A DNA stretch of 64,000 nucleotides from Holophagales bacterium (GTDB taxonomy: Bacteria > Acidobacteriota > Thermoanaerobaculia > UBA5066), in the NCBI GenBank assembly GCA_016719485.1, contig JADJZB010000004.1, positions 248,001 through 312,000 on the forward strand. Reading direction: 5' to 3'. The notes beneath the pieces were generated by a model. It saw nothing but the letters and a program-made list of their open reading frames with translations. It was not told the DNA's origin and ran no database searches. Each line of letters starts with the position of its first letter. The stretch's first letter is position 1. Below, piece by piece: positions 19,041 through 27,270 of this stretch. A program made the translations under genes and the position numbers.

Positions 19041-19901
19041 ATGAACCAGTCCGACGACGAGACCGATGTCGCCTTCACCCGGATCTTCGACGACGGAAGC
19101 CGGATGATCCTCCCGGGGGAGGAGGGGGACGATGCCGATGCCGGGCTCATCGCCCTCGACACCGCCAGCTGCACCGGCACGGAGTGCCACTGCCACGAGG
19201 TGGACCTGCTGGCCCAGCCTCTCGAGATCGTCGAGGGGAAATTTCTCGAGAGCGAGGACCCGCCGCTCCATGCGACCCTCGACGTCGAGTCGGGCGAGAT
19301 CTCCGTCGAGAAAGTCCCCGACCCCGGGACGTCGCAGGCCCTTCTCCTCGCGCGCCTCCGCCGACAGCTGCGGGGAGACCGGCTCGAGGCGCTGCACGAG
19401 AGATGGCGGCGCGCGCGCCGCCAGGACGACCCGGACGAGTGGAAGGAGGTCGACTGGAGCGACGTCGACCTGGAGGCCATGGTCCCCTTCTTCGAGCTCT
19501 TTCCCAGCCGCTGGGACCTCTCGGTCGTCCTCGACGGGCGGCGCTACTGGGTCGTCGACCTGTGGTGCCTGACGCCCGACTGCCCCTGCACCGAGGTCGC
19601 CCTCGATTTCGTCGCGGCGGACGACGAGACCGCCGAGCACCTCTTCGTCGACCTCGAGACGGGTCAGCCGAACGACCCGGACGCGACCGAGACGGCGCAC
19701 CGGCTCTGGAACGCCCTCGCCGGGGACTCCGACGCCCTCGACGAGCTCAGGACCCGGCACGAGGCCGCGCGGCGTGTCGCGCGCGAGCTTCCCGAGCACC
19801 TCGCGCCCCCGAAGCCGGTCGTTGCGGGCCCGCGCGCCGGACGCAACGACCCCTGCCCGTGCGGTTCCGGCAAGAAGTTCAAGCGCTGCTGCGGGGCGTG
19901 A
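19041..19901 (+). CDS. Cys-rich protein with C-terminal SEC-C zinc motif and two CX4CXC clusters
   Basis: A 286-residue acidic, soluble protein. The C-terminus RNDPCPCGSGKKFKRCC is a SEC-C motif (Cys272, 274, 283, 284), the zinc finger first seen at the end of SecA. Two further clusters share one pattern: CTGTECHC (Cys44, 49, 51) followed by HEVDL, and CLTPDCPC (Cys176, 181, 183) followed by TEVAL. The body seems to be an internal duplication of a small metal-binding domain linked by an Arg-rich helix (about 100-130). ATG 19041 has GAGGGGA at good spacing. I know no function for this architecture; RNA or protein quality-control roles would be guesses. Confidence 0.85.
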   Translation: MNQSDDETDVAFTRIFDDGSRMILPGEEGDDADAGLIALDTASCTGTECHCHEVDLLAQPLEIVEGKFLESEDPPLHATLDVESGEISVEKVPDPGTSQALLLARLRRQLRGDRLEALHERWRRARRQDDPDEWKEVDWSDVDLEAMVPFFELFPSRWDLSVVLDGRRYWVVDLWCLTPDCPCTEVALDFVAADDETAEHLFVDLETGQPNDPDATETAHRLWNALAGDSDALDELRTRHEAARRVARELPEHLAPPKPVVAGPRAGRNDPCPCGSGKKFKRCCGA

Positions 19902-19965
19902 CGTCCCGCCGGACCCGTCTCGATCAGGGGAATCGGATCCACGAAGGCCCCTCGGGACGGCCGGC

Positions 19966-20544
19966 TCAGCGGGCGCCCAGGCCGTACCAGTGGAACGCGG
20001 CGAGCACGAGGGCGTGCCGGATGTGGCCGTCGCGGACCAGGCCCGGGACGTCCGCTTCCGGAATGGTCTCGACGCGGAGGTCCTCCGTCCCGTCGGGCGA
20101 AGGCTCGCCGACCTTCCGGCAGCCGCGGGCGAGGTACGTGAAGCAGCGGTTCGCCTGGATCGCGGGGTTCGGGCTCACCCAGCCGAGCTCGGCCCAGTCG
20201 CTGGCGACGTAGCCCGTCTCCTCGCGCAGCTCCCGCTCTGCGGCGGCGAGAGGGGACGCGTCGCCGGGGTCGACACAGCCGCCCGGGATCTCGAGAGTCT
20301 CCTCCTCCGTCCCGTGCCGCCACTGGCGGACGAAGAGCATCTCGCCGGCGTCCGTCAGCGCGACGACGTTGACCCAGTCGGCCCCCTCGAGGACGAAGAA
20401 CGCATGCTCCGTCCCCTTCACGGGAGAGACGGAGACGTCCTTTCGGACCCGGAAGACCCGGAAGTCGCCGAGCGCCTCGCGCCTCGCGAGAGGCCACGCC
20501 GGGACCGCGTCCCCGAAGCGAGGTCCCGGCGGAGACGCCGTCAA
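19966..20544 (-). CDS. NUDIX hydrolase (ADP-ribose pyrophosphatase-like)
   Basis: A 192-residue NUDIX protein expected to cleave a nucleoside diphosphate linked to another moiety, such as ADP-ribose. The box region reads EIPGGCVDPGD, then AAAERELREETGYV; the REL.EETG core is intact, but the usual first Glu is Asp and one extra residue sits between it and the REL core. Upstream strands WVNVVALTDAGEMLFVRQWR and downstream VSPNPAIQANRCFTYLA match the NudF/YffH-like subgroup. The start is probably TTG 20544, 4 bp after the stop of the NYN gene, so it is likely co-transcribed and coupled with it. Confidence 0.88.
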   Translation of the reverse strand: MTASPPGPRFGDAVPAWPLARREALGDFRVFRVRKDVSVSPVKGTEHAFFVLEGADWVNVVALTDAGEMLFVRQWRHGTEEETLEIPGGCVDPGDASPLAAAERELREETGYVASDWAELGWVSPNPAIQANRCFTYLARGCRKVGEPSPDGTEDLRVETIPEADVPGLVRDGHIRHALVLAAFHWYGLGAR

Positions 20545-20548
20545 CGGC

Positions 20549-21511
20549 TCAGGCCACCGTCCCCGGCCCGAAGCCGGTGATGATGTAGGAGCCGCTCTTG
20601 ACGTCGCGCTTCAGCGAGATGACCTTCTGCTTCTGGGCCGACTCGAGGAGCTCGGAGAAGGCCCGGAAGCCGTAGTAGGACTCCGAGAAGCTCGGGTTCT
20701 TGCGCTGCATGGTCTGCTTGACCATCGAGCCCCAGAGGACCTCCTTGTTCTCGCGCTTCAGCGCCTGCATCGAGTCGATGAGGAGCGCGAAGACCTCGCG
20801 CTGCTTCTCCGTCAGGCCGGCGAACGCCGGGACCTTCACCTGCTCGCGGACGAGGTCCTCGTAGTAGATGAACTCGTCGCAGTTCTCGATGAGGAGCTCG
20901 GACGTCGAGCCCTTCACGCCGAATCCGAGAACGGTCTTGTTGTTCTCCTTGAGCTTCGAGACGAGGGGCGAGAAATCGGAGTCGCCGGAGCCGATCACGA
21001 AGGTGGTGATGTGGTCCTTGTTCGACGCCAGGTCCATGGCGTCGACGACCATCCGGATGTCGGCCGAGTTCTTGCCCGTCATCTTGTGCTGGGGGATGTC
21101 GATCAGCTCGAAGGCCGACTCGTGGAACGCCCGCTTGTACTCCGCGTAGCGGGACCAGTCGGCGTAGGCCTTCTTGATGACGATCTTCCCCTTGTCGAGG
21201 AGACGGGAGATGAGGAGCTTGACGTCGAACTTCGGGTGGCCGCTCTCGCGGAGGCCGATGATGACGTTGTCGATGTCGATGAAGAGTGCGAGTTTCTGGT
21301 CTTCCTGGCTCATGCTCACAGGGGGCGGGGCGGAGGCGACCGTCTCGACGATCGTCGTGTTGGAAGGGGCGTACGCCTCGGTCTCGAAGAAGGAGACCTC
21401 GGAGGCGGGCGTCGCGGCGGCTTCTGCCGGACCGTTGGCTACGGCTCTTCCCGTCCGCCGGCGGCGGCGCGGGGCTCGTGGTTTTGGTGTGGATTCGTTC
21501 AAGCGTCTCAT
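20549..21511 (-). CDS. LabA/NYN-domain RNase-like protein with C-terminal OST-HTH (LOTUS) domain
   Basis: A 320-residue protein. Residues about 73-235 form a NYN (PIN-like) nuclease domain with acidic positions LFIDIDNV (Asp79, Asp81), KNSADIRMVVDAMDLA and VIGSGDSDFSPLVSKLKE; this layout suits metal-dependent RNA cleavage. The C-terminal 90 residues (LTEKQREVFALLIDSM to SYIITGFG) look like an OST-HTH/LOTUS RNA-binding domain. The N-terminal 66 residues are a basic, low-complexity tail (RAPRRRRRTGR). ATG 21511 gives the full form; ATG 21313 (MSQEDQ) would give a 254-residue form without the tail. Four bp separate it from the NUDIX gene downstream. RNA target unknown. Confidence 0.88.
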   Translation of the reverse strand: MRRLNESTPKPRAPRRRRRTGRAVANGPAEAAATPASEVSFFETEAYAPSNTTIVETVASAPPPVSMSQEDQKLALFIDIDNVIIGLRESGHPKFDVKLLISRLLDKGKIVIKKAYADWSRYAEYKRAFHESAFELIDIPQHKMTGKNSADIRMVVDAMDLASNKDHITTFVIGSGDSDFSPLVSKLKENNKTVLGFGVKGSTSELLIENCDEFIYYEDLVREQVKVPAFAGLTEKQREVFALLIDSMQALKRENKEVLWGSMVKQTMQRKNPSFSESYYGFRAFSELLESAQKQKVISLKRDVKSGSYIITGFGPGTVA

Positions 21512-21538
21512 TTTACGACACATGCGAGAATCGCACGA

Positions 21539-22534
21539 ATGTTGCTTCCTCCCGCTCCCGATGCCGGTCTCGCGTTCCTGCGGACGAGTGCCGTTCTCGT
21601 CGACCTCACCGGGCGCGGCGCCATCGCGGTGACCGGACCCGATTCCGCCGAGCTTCTCCACGGGCTCGTGACGAACGACGTGAAAGGCCTGCGCCCAGGC
21701 TCGGGCGCACATGCTGCCCTCCTCACCCCGAAAGGGAAGATGAGGGCGGACCTGTCCGTCCTCAGGCTGTCGGAGCAGGAGTTCCTCCTCGACTGCGAGC
21801 CGTCCCTCGCCGCGCCTCTCCTGTCCCTCCTCTCGGGCTACGTTCCCTTCAGCCGGTCGATTCTGGACGACCGGACGGCATCCACGTGCGTCCTCCACCT
21901 GGAGGGCCCGGGTGCGTCGGACGTCCTCGCGGCGACCGGAATCGCCGAGCCCGCCGCCGCGCCGTTCTCGCACCTGGTGACCGAGCTCGAGGACGCCGCC
22001 GTCCGCGTCGCCCGCGTTTCGCGGGCAGGAGAGGACGGGTTCGACCTGCTCTCCCGGCCGGACGCATCGGCCCTGCTCCTCGAGCTCCTCGCCAGCTGCG
22101 GGGCGCAGACCGTGGAGCCGGATGTCCTCGAGACCGGCCGGATCGAGGCGGGGCTTCCACGCTGGGGCGCGGAGCTGGACGAAACGGTCCTTCCAAACGA
22201 GGCGTGGCTGGAACGGACGGCGATCTCGTACACGAAGGGGTGCTACCTCGGACAGGAGACGGTGGCCCGACTGAAGACCTACGGACACGTCAACCGTCAC
22301 CTCGTCGCGCTGCTCCTCCCCGCCGGAAGCGGCGCGGCGCCGGGCGACCCGGTACGCGCGGGCGACGAGCCGGTCGGCCGGGTGACGAGCGCGGCCGACT
22401 CGGCGCTTCGCGGCCACCGGGTCGCCCTCGCGTTCGTGAGGCGCGAGCACGAGGCGCCGGGAACGACGCTCGTCGTCGACTCCGCGTCGGGGCCGGCCGA
22501 GGGCGTCGTCGCCGCGGTTCCACTTGGCCGCTGA
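21539..22534 (+). CDS. ygfZ: Folate-binding YgfZ/GcvT-like protein
   Basis: A 331-residue YgfZ-type protein (tetrahydrofolate-dependent factor supporting iron-sulfur cluster enzymes). It shows LLHGLVTNDVKGL and ALLTPKGKMRADLSVLRL near the N-terminus and the diagnostic KGCYLGQETVARLKTYGHVNR. This K-G-C-Y-x-G-Q-E motif, with its essential Cys, separates YgfZ from the glycine-cleavage T protein. ATG 21539 lies 27 bp from the divergent NYN start. Its last 11 bp overlap the following DMT transporter gene. Confidence 0.92.
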   Translation: MLLPPAPDAGLAFLRTSAVLVDLTGRGAIAVTGPDSAELLHGLVTNDVKGLRPGSGAHAALLTPKGKMRADLSVLRLSEQEFLLDCEPSLAAPLLSLLSGYVPFSRSILDDRTASTCVLHLEGPGASDVLAATGIAEPAAAPFSHLVTELEDAAVRVARVSRAGEDGFDLLSRPDASALLLELLASCGAQTVEPDVLETGRIEAGLPRWGAELDETVLPNEAWLERTAISYTKGCYLGQETVARLKTYGHVNRHLVALLLPAGSGAAPGDPVRAGDEPVGRVTSAADSALRGHRVALAFVRREHEAPGTTLVVDSASGPAEGVVAAVPLGR

Positions 22535-23444
22535 GCCCCGGGCCCGAGACGCGGGCCTCGCTCCCTACGTCGCGCTCCTCTTCGTGCAGGTCTTCTTCGG
22601 GACGCTTCCCGTCCTCGGGAAGGTCGCGATGCGCGAGCTGACCCCGTTCACGCTCGCAGCCGTCCGGGGGGTCTTCGGGGCTCTCCTGCTCTCACTCGCC
22701 GCGCGCGCCTTCTCCGGGCCGGCCCCGCGCCAGACTCCCGGCGACCGGCTCGAGATCGCCTTCCTCGCCCTCTTCGGCATCGTCGCCAACCAGGTCCTCT
22801 TCATCTCCGGCCTGCACCGGACGACGGCGACCCACGCGACGCTCCTCGTGGCCACGGTCCCGATCTTCACCATCGTCGTCGGGCTGCTCATGCGCCGCGA
22901 GCGGCCTTCCGCGCGGCGTCTCCTCGGCGTCCCGATCGCCTTCGGCGGGGTCGTCTTCCTCCTCGGCACGGCCGGCCTCTCGTTCGGGAGCACGACGCTG
23001 GTCGGCGACCTCCTCGTGACGCTGAACTCGGCGGCCTACGCGTTCTTCCTCGTCCGCGCACGGGACGTCCTCGCCCGCCGTTCCGCGCTCTCCTTCGTCG
23101 CCCAGGTCTTCCGTTACGGGGCGATCCCGATCGTCCTCGTCGCCCTTCCCGACCTCGTCCGCCTCCGACCGGCGGAGTTGTCGGGCGAGGCCCTCGCCGC
23201 CGCCGGTGGCGTCGTCCTCCTCGGCACGGTCGGCGCCTATGCCCTGAACGCCTGGGCACTGGCCCGGACGGGCGCCTCCACGACGGCGTTCTTCATCTAC
23301 ATCCAGCCCCTCTTCGCCGGGGTTCTCGCCTATTTCGTCCTCGGCGAAACGCCCTCCCCCCGCCTCTTCGGCGCCGCGCTGCTCATCTTCACGGGCGTCG
23401 CCTTCGCGATCTGGCCCTCCCGCGTCCTCCGGCCAGCGGCCTGA
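22524..23444 (+). CDS. EamA/DMT-superfamily transporter
   Basis: A 306-residue inner-membrane protein with about 10 helices arranged as two EamA repeats: LFVQVFFGTLPVLGKVAMRE with VRGVFGALLLSL in the first, and AYAFFLVRARDVLA with FFIYIQPLFAGVLAYFVLGE in the second. The GE near the end of each repeat is typical of drug/metabolite transporters. Likely exports a small metabolite; substrate unknown. The TTG start at 22524 overlaps the 3' end of ygfZ by 11 bp. Confidence 0.9.
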   Translation: MAAEPRARDAGLAPYVALLFVQVFFGTLPVLGKVAMRELTPFTLAAVRGVFGALLLSLAARAFSGPAPRQTPGDRLEIAFLALFGIVANQVLFISGLHRTTATHATLLVATVPIFTIVVGLLMRRERPSARRLLGVPIAFGGVVFLLGTAGLSFGSTTLVGDLLVTLNSAAYAFFLVRARDVLARRSALSFVAQVFRYGAIPIVLVALPDLVRLRPAELSGEALAAAGGVVLLGTVGAYALNAWALARTGASTTAFFIYIQPLFAGVLAYFVLGETPSPRLFGAALLIFTGVAFAIWPSRVLRPAA

Positions 23445-23488
23445 GGGGCCCGTGGGATCTCGCCGGCACCGACACTACCGGATGGGAA

Positions 23489-23494
23489 CATAAT
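23489..23494 (+). promoter_or_regulatory. -10-like hexamer CATAAT before the DUF5666 gene
   Basis: CATAAT sits 49 bp upstream of the ATG at 23543, leaving a leader with the ribosome site AGAAGAGAGG. No -35 match was found at the expected distance, so this is only a plausible promoter. Confidence 0.3.
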
Positions 23495-23542
23495 CTGGTC
23501 CCGGAACCCGGGGTCTCGCCCCGCGAAGAAGAGAGGCATCAC

Positions 23543-24781
23543 ATGAAGCCCTGCCGTTCCGTCCTCGCCATTTCCGCTCTCTTCCTTCTCATGGCCTTCC
23601 CGGCCGCTGCAGGAGTCCGCACGGCGCCGGCGCCCGAAGGCCCGCCCTCGTCGGCGATCGAGGGGACCGTCACGTCCATCAACATCCCGATCGTCGGTGG
23701 TGGCCCGATCGTCACGCTCCTCGACGGCCTCGTCTCTTTCGACGCGACCGGCGCGACCGTCCGGTTCTCGGACGGCACGGTCGGAACGACCGCCGACCTC
23801 GCGATCGGGCACAGGCTCGTCGCTTTCGTCGAGCCGGCCGTCGGGATGCTGAAGGCCAAGAGCGTCGTCGTTCTGGCCCAACGGACCGACCTGACGCTGA
23901 CGGGAAAGGTCGATGCGGTCGACCTGGCCGCCCGGACCCTGACCGTCCTGGGGTTCACGGCGCACGTGACCGACCGGACCGTCTTCGGCGGGCCCAGGGA
24001 GGGCGCTGGACGATCCGGCCTCGAAGACGTGCGCGTGGGGGACCTCGTTCTCGTCGGCGCGATGGCCGACTCGGGAGTCCTCGTGGCGGCCCGCGTCATG
24101 ACGCTGGCGCCGAGCCCGCTCCCGACCACCCGCATCCACGGCCTCGTCGAATCGATCGGTACCGACTCCTGGACGCTCGTCCTCAAGGACGGCACGAAAA
24201 CCGTCGTGAAGGTCGACGCCGAGACGAAGTTCGCCGGCGGCCCGAAGGTCGGTGACCAGGTCGACGTCCTCGCCCGGCAGATGCCCGACGGTTCGGTCCT
24301 CGCGCTCCTGATCGCGGGGTTCGTCCCGCCGCCGACGGTCCAGACGGAGCGGTACGAGGGAATGGTCAAGGCGATCGGCACGACCTCGTGGACGGTCGGG
24401 CCGACGGCGGGGGACGGACCGGACCGGCTCTTCGCGGTGAGCGGGAAGACGAGGATCGTCGGCGACCCGAAGGTCGGCGACCAGGTCGGCGTCCTGGCCC
24501 AGATGCAGGCCGACGGGTCGCACCTGGCTCTCGTGATCGCGAAGGCGGCGCTCGCTCCCGCCGTTCCGAGAGCGGTCGCATTCGAGGGCATCCTCTATCG
24601 CGTCGCCCGGGAGGGAACGACGGGGGCCGCGACCTCCACCTGGCTCGTCGGCGAGACGACGGTGACCGTCTCGCGCCTCACCCTGGTTGTCGGAGAGCCG
24701 ACGGTGGGCGACAGGGTCCGCGTGGAAGGGCTCCTGGTCCGGGACGGGTCCGTGATGGCCGCCAGGATCGCGAAGCTCTGA
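23543..24781 (+). CDS. Exported protein with five DUF5666-like modules
   Basis: A 412-residue secreted protein with signal peptide MKPCRSVLAISALFLLMAFPAAAG. The mature part is built from about five related OB-like modules of roughly 65-75 residues, beginning IEGTVTSINIP, LTGKVDAVDLA, IHGLVESIGTD, YEGMVKAIGTT and FEGILYRVARE. Each ends with a VGD.V.V..... DGS.LA..I pattern, for example KVGDQVDVLARQMPDGSVLA. This is the DUF5666 type. Function unknown; the periplasm or cell surface is the likely site. The ATG follows GAAGAGAGG. Confidence 0.83.
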   Translation: MKPCRSVLAISALFLLMAFPAAAGVRTAPAPEGPPSSAIEGTVTSINIPIVGGGPIVTLLDGLVSFDATGATVRFSDGTVGTTADLAIGHRLVAFVEPAVGMLKAKSVVVLAQRTDLTLTGKVDAVDLAARTLTVLGFTAHVTDRTVFGGPREGAGRSGLEDVRVGDLVLVGAMADSGVLVAARVMTLAPSPLPTTRIHGLVESIGTDSWTLVLKDGTKTVVKVDAETKFAGGPKVGDQVDVLARQMPDGSVLALLIAGFVPPPTVQTERYEGMVKAIGTTSWTVGPTAGDGPDRLFAVSGKTRIVGDPKVGDQVGVLAQMQADGSHLALVIAKAALAPAVPRAVAFEGILYRVAREGTTGAATSTWLVGETTVTVSRLTLVVGEPTVGDRVRVEGLLVRDGSVMAARIAKL

Positions 24782-24797
24782 GGCTCCCGCACCTCAG
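24778..24797. terminator. Weak bidirectional hairpin between DUF5666 gene and uvrB
   Basis: A 6-bp stem (CTGAGG 24778-24783 with CCTCAG 24792-24797) with an 8-nt loop spans the two converging stop codons, which are 12 bp apart. The stem is short and no T tract follows, so its role is uncertain. Confidence 0.3.
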
Positions 24798-26784
24798 CGA
24801 AAGACCTGCATCCCCCTGAGCTCGCGGATCCGGTCGCGCAGCTGCCCGGCCGTCTCGAACTCCAGCTCCCGCGCCGCTTCCTTCATCTTCTTCGTCAGTG
24901 AGCCGATCTCCTCCTCGATCGACCGGTCGTCCAGGAGAGCATCGCGCCGTGCGCCGCCCAGGGCCGGGACGCCGCCGTAGTCGAGGTTCGACATCCGGAG
25001 GAGCGGCGAGTCGATCGCCTTGACGATCGACTCCGGGACGATCCCGTGCTCCAGGTTGTACGCCTCCTGGGTCGCGCGCCGCCGGGTCATCTCGTCCATC
25101 GCCCGGCGCATCGAGTCGGTGACCTTGTCGGCGTAGAAGACGACGAGGCCGTTGAGGTTCCGCGCCGCCCGTCCGGACGTCTGGATGAGCGACGTCTCCG
25201 ACCTCAGGAACCCTTCCTTGTCGGCGTCGAGGATCGCGACGAGCGAGACCTCGGGCAGGTCGAGGCCCTCGCGCAGGAGGTTGATGCCGACGAGGGCGTC
25301 GAAGACGCCGCGCCGCAGGTCTCCGATGATCTGGACCCGCTCGAGCGTCTCGACGTCGGAGTGGAGGTAGCGGGTCCGCACGCCGAGCTCGAGGAAGTAG
25401 TTCGTCAGGTCCTCGGCCATCCGCTTCGTCAGGGTCGAGACGAGCGTCCGCTCCCCCTTCGCCGCCCGCTCGCGGACGCGGCCGAGGAGATCGTCGACCT
25501 GCCCCTTCACGGGCCTCACCTCGACGCGGGGTCGACGAGGCCCGTCGGGCGGATGACCTGCTCCACGACCTCGCCGCCCGCCTGCTCCAGCTCGTAGGGC
25601 GCCGGCGTGGCCGACACGTAGAGCCGCTGCCCGACGCGCTCGAGCCACTCCTCGAACTTCAGCGGCCGGTTGTCGAGGGCCGAGGGGAGGCGGAAGCCGT
25701 ACTCGACGAGCGTCTCCTTGCGGGAGCGGTCGCCGTGGTACATCGCCCGCACCTGCGGGAGCGTCTGGTGGCTCTCGTCGATGATCGTCAGGTAGTCGGC
25801 CGGGAAGTAGTCGAGGAGGGTCGGCGGCGGCTCCCCGGGTGCGCGGCCCGAGAGGTGTCGGGAGTAGTTCTCGATGCCGGAGCAGTAGCCGATCTCCCGG
25901 ATCATCTCGAGGTCGAACCGCGTCCGCTGCTCGAGGCGCTGCGCCTCGAGGAGCTTCTTCTGCGCCGTGAGCTCCTCGAGCCGGACGACGAGCTCGGCCT
26001 CGATCGACCCGAGCGCCCGCTCGCGGACCTCCTGGGGCGTGACGTAGTGCGACTTCGGGTAGAGGGCGAACTCTCCCAGCCCCTCGAGGACCTTCCCCGT
26101 CAGGAGGTCGACGCGGGAGACCTTCTCGATCTCGTCGCCGAAGAACTCGACGCGGATCCCGGTGTCCTCGTACGACGGGTGGATCTCGAGGACGTCGCCC
26201 CTCACGCGGAACGTCCCGCGGTCGAGGTCGAGGTGCGACCGCTCGTACTGCGCCTCGACGAGGCGCTTGAGGTACCACGTCAGCCCGTAGCGCGCGCCGG
26301 TCTTCAGCTCGATCGACATCTTGCCGAACGACTCCGGGCTGCCGAGGCCGTAGATGCACGAGACCGAGGCGACGATGATGACGTCGCGCCGCTCGAAGAG
26401 CGCGGCCGTGGCCGCGATCCGGAGCTTGTCGATCTCCTCGTTGATCTGCGTTTCCTTCTCGATGAACGTGTCCGACTGCGCGATGTACGCCTCGGGCTGG
26501 TAGTAGTCGTAGTAGGAGACGAAGTACTCGACCCGGTTCTTCGGGAAGAACCGCTTGAACTCCTGGTAGAGCTGGGCGGCGAGGGTCTTGTTGTGCGACA
26601 GGACGAGCGCGGGCCGGTCGAGCGCCTCGACGACCTTGGCCATCGTGAACGTCTTCCCCGACCCGGTGACGCCGAGGAGGACCTGGTGCTCCTTCTCCTC
26701 GCGGAAACCGCGGACGAGGGCCTCGATCGCCGCGGGCTGGTCTCCCTGCGGCGTCAGGTCGGAGATGACCTCGAACCGGCTCAC
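24794..26784 (-). CDS. uvrB: Excinuclease ABC subunit B, interrupted by a single-base frameshift
   Basis: UvrB (about 663 aa) is the damage-verifying helicase of nucleotide excision repair with UvrA and UvrC. The first part (26784 to 25516) carries Walker A GVTGSGKTFTMAK, the beta-hairpin YYDYYQPEAYIAQ and IIDESHQTLPQV. It stops after RPTGLVDPASR. The second part continues in another frame from EVRPVKGQVDDLL and has LREGLDLPEVSLVAILDADK, QTSGRAARNLNG and the C-terminal UvrC-binding helices (IEEEIGSLTKKMKEAA). The reading frame breaks at about 25519-25533, where one base appears missing; restoring it gives a normal full-length protein. This may be a sequencing error or a true mutation. The GTG start at 26784 overlaps the stop of the upstream gene. 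Confidence 0.93.
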
Positions 26785-27206
26785 GTCTTCGGCATCGCGC
26801 GCAGCGCCTCGGTGATGGCCTGGAGCTCCTCCGCGTTCACGCTGCCGTCCTCCAGCGCCCCGACGATCTTCTTCTGCACCGCGTGAATCCCCTCCGGCTT
26901 CGCCTTTCCGGCCTTGGCCGCGGCGACGAACGCCGCGTACTCCCTTTGAAACGCGTCCCGGTCCGCCGCCGGCACCTCCGGGGCGATCGCGGAGACCACC
27001 TGCGTCTGGGTCGCCCCGAGGAGGGTCTCCATCAGCTGCGGCGCCCGGCGCAGGAACAGGACCATCCCGGCGATGGCGACGAGAGAGAGGACCGCGCAGC
27101 CGACGAGACCCCACTTCATGCAGCCCCGCGACTCGGGGTCCTTCGTCCCGGAGGGCGGAGGGAGACCTTCGCCGGGGGCGATCGGGGGCGGTGCCACGCT
27201 GCTCAT
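26781..27206 (-). CDS. Small single-pass membrane protein of unknown function
   Basis: A 141-residue protein with a Pro-rich N-terminus, one membrane helix (WGLVGCAVLSLVAIAGMVLF, about residues 32-51) and an Ala-rich helical C-terminal domain. ATG 27206 has a strong site GGGAGGAGAG. Its TGA overlaps the GTG of uvrB, so the two are coupled and it is the operon's first gene. It starts 64 bp from the divergent PBP gene. I do not recognise a family. Confidence 0.72.
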   Translation of the reverse strand: MSSVAPPPIAPGEGLPPPSGTKDPESRGCMKWGLVGCAVLSLVAIAGMVLFLRRAPQLMETLLGATQTQVVSAIAPEVPAADRDAFQREYAAFVAAAKAGKAKPEGIHAVQKKIVGALEDGSVNAEELQAITEALRAMPKT

Positions 27207-27270
27207 GCTCTCTCCTCCCGGTCCCGCCCGCCGCCGGGGACGGGGCCGGACCGCGTGTGAGAATACCTCC

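Noticed and set aside
21313..21511. The 66-residue basic N-terminus of the NYN protein as a real conserved domain
   Set aside because: It is low-complexity; it may be untranslated if ATG 21313 is the true start. Kept within the gene but not given a function.
24794..25515. Two separate proteins from the halves of uvrB
   Set aside because: The halves join exactly within the helicase domain at a conserved motif, so one frameshifted gene is the simpler reading.
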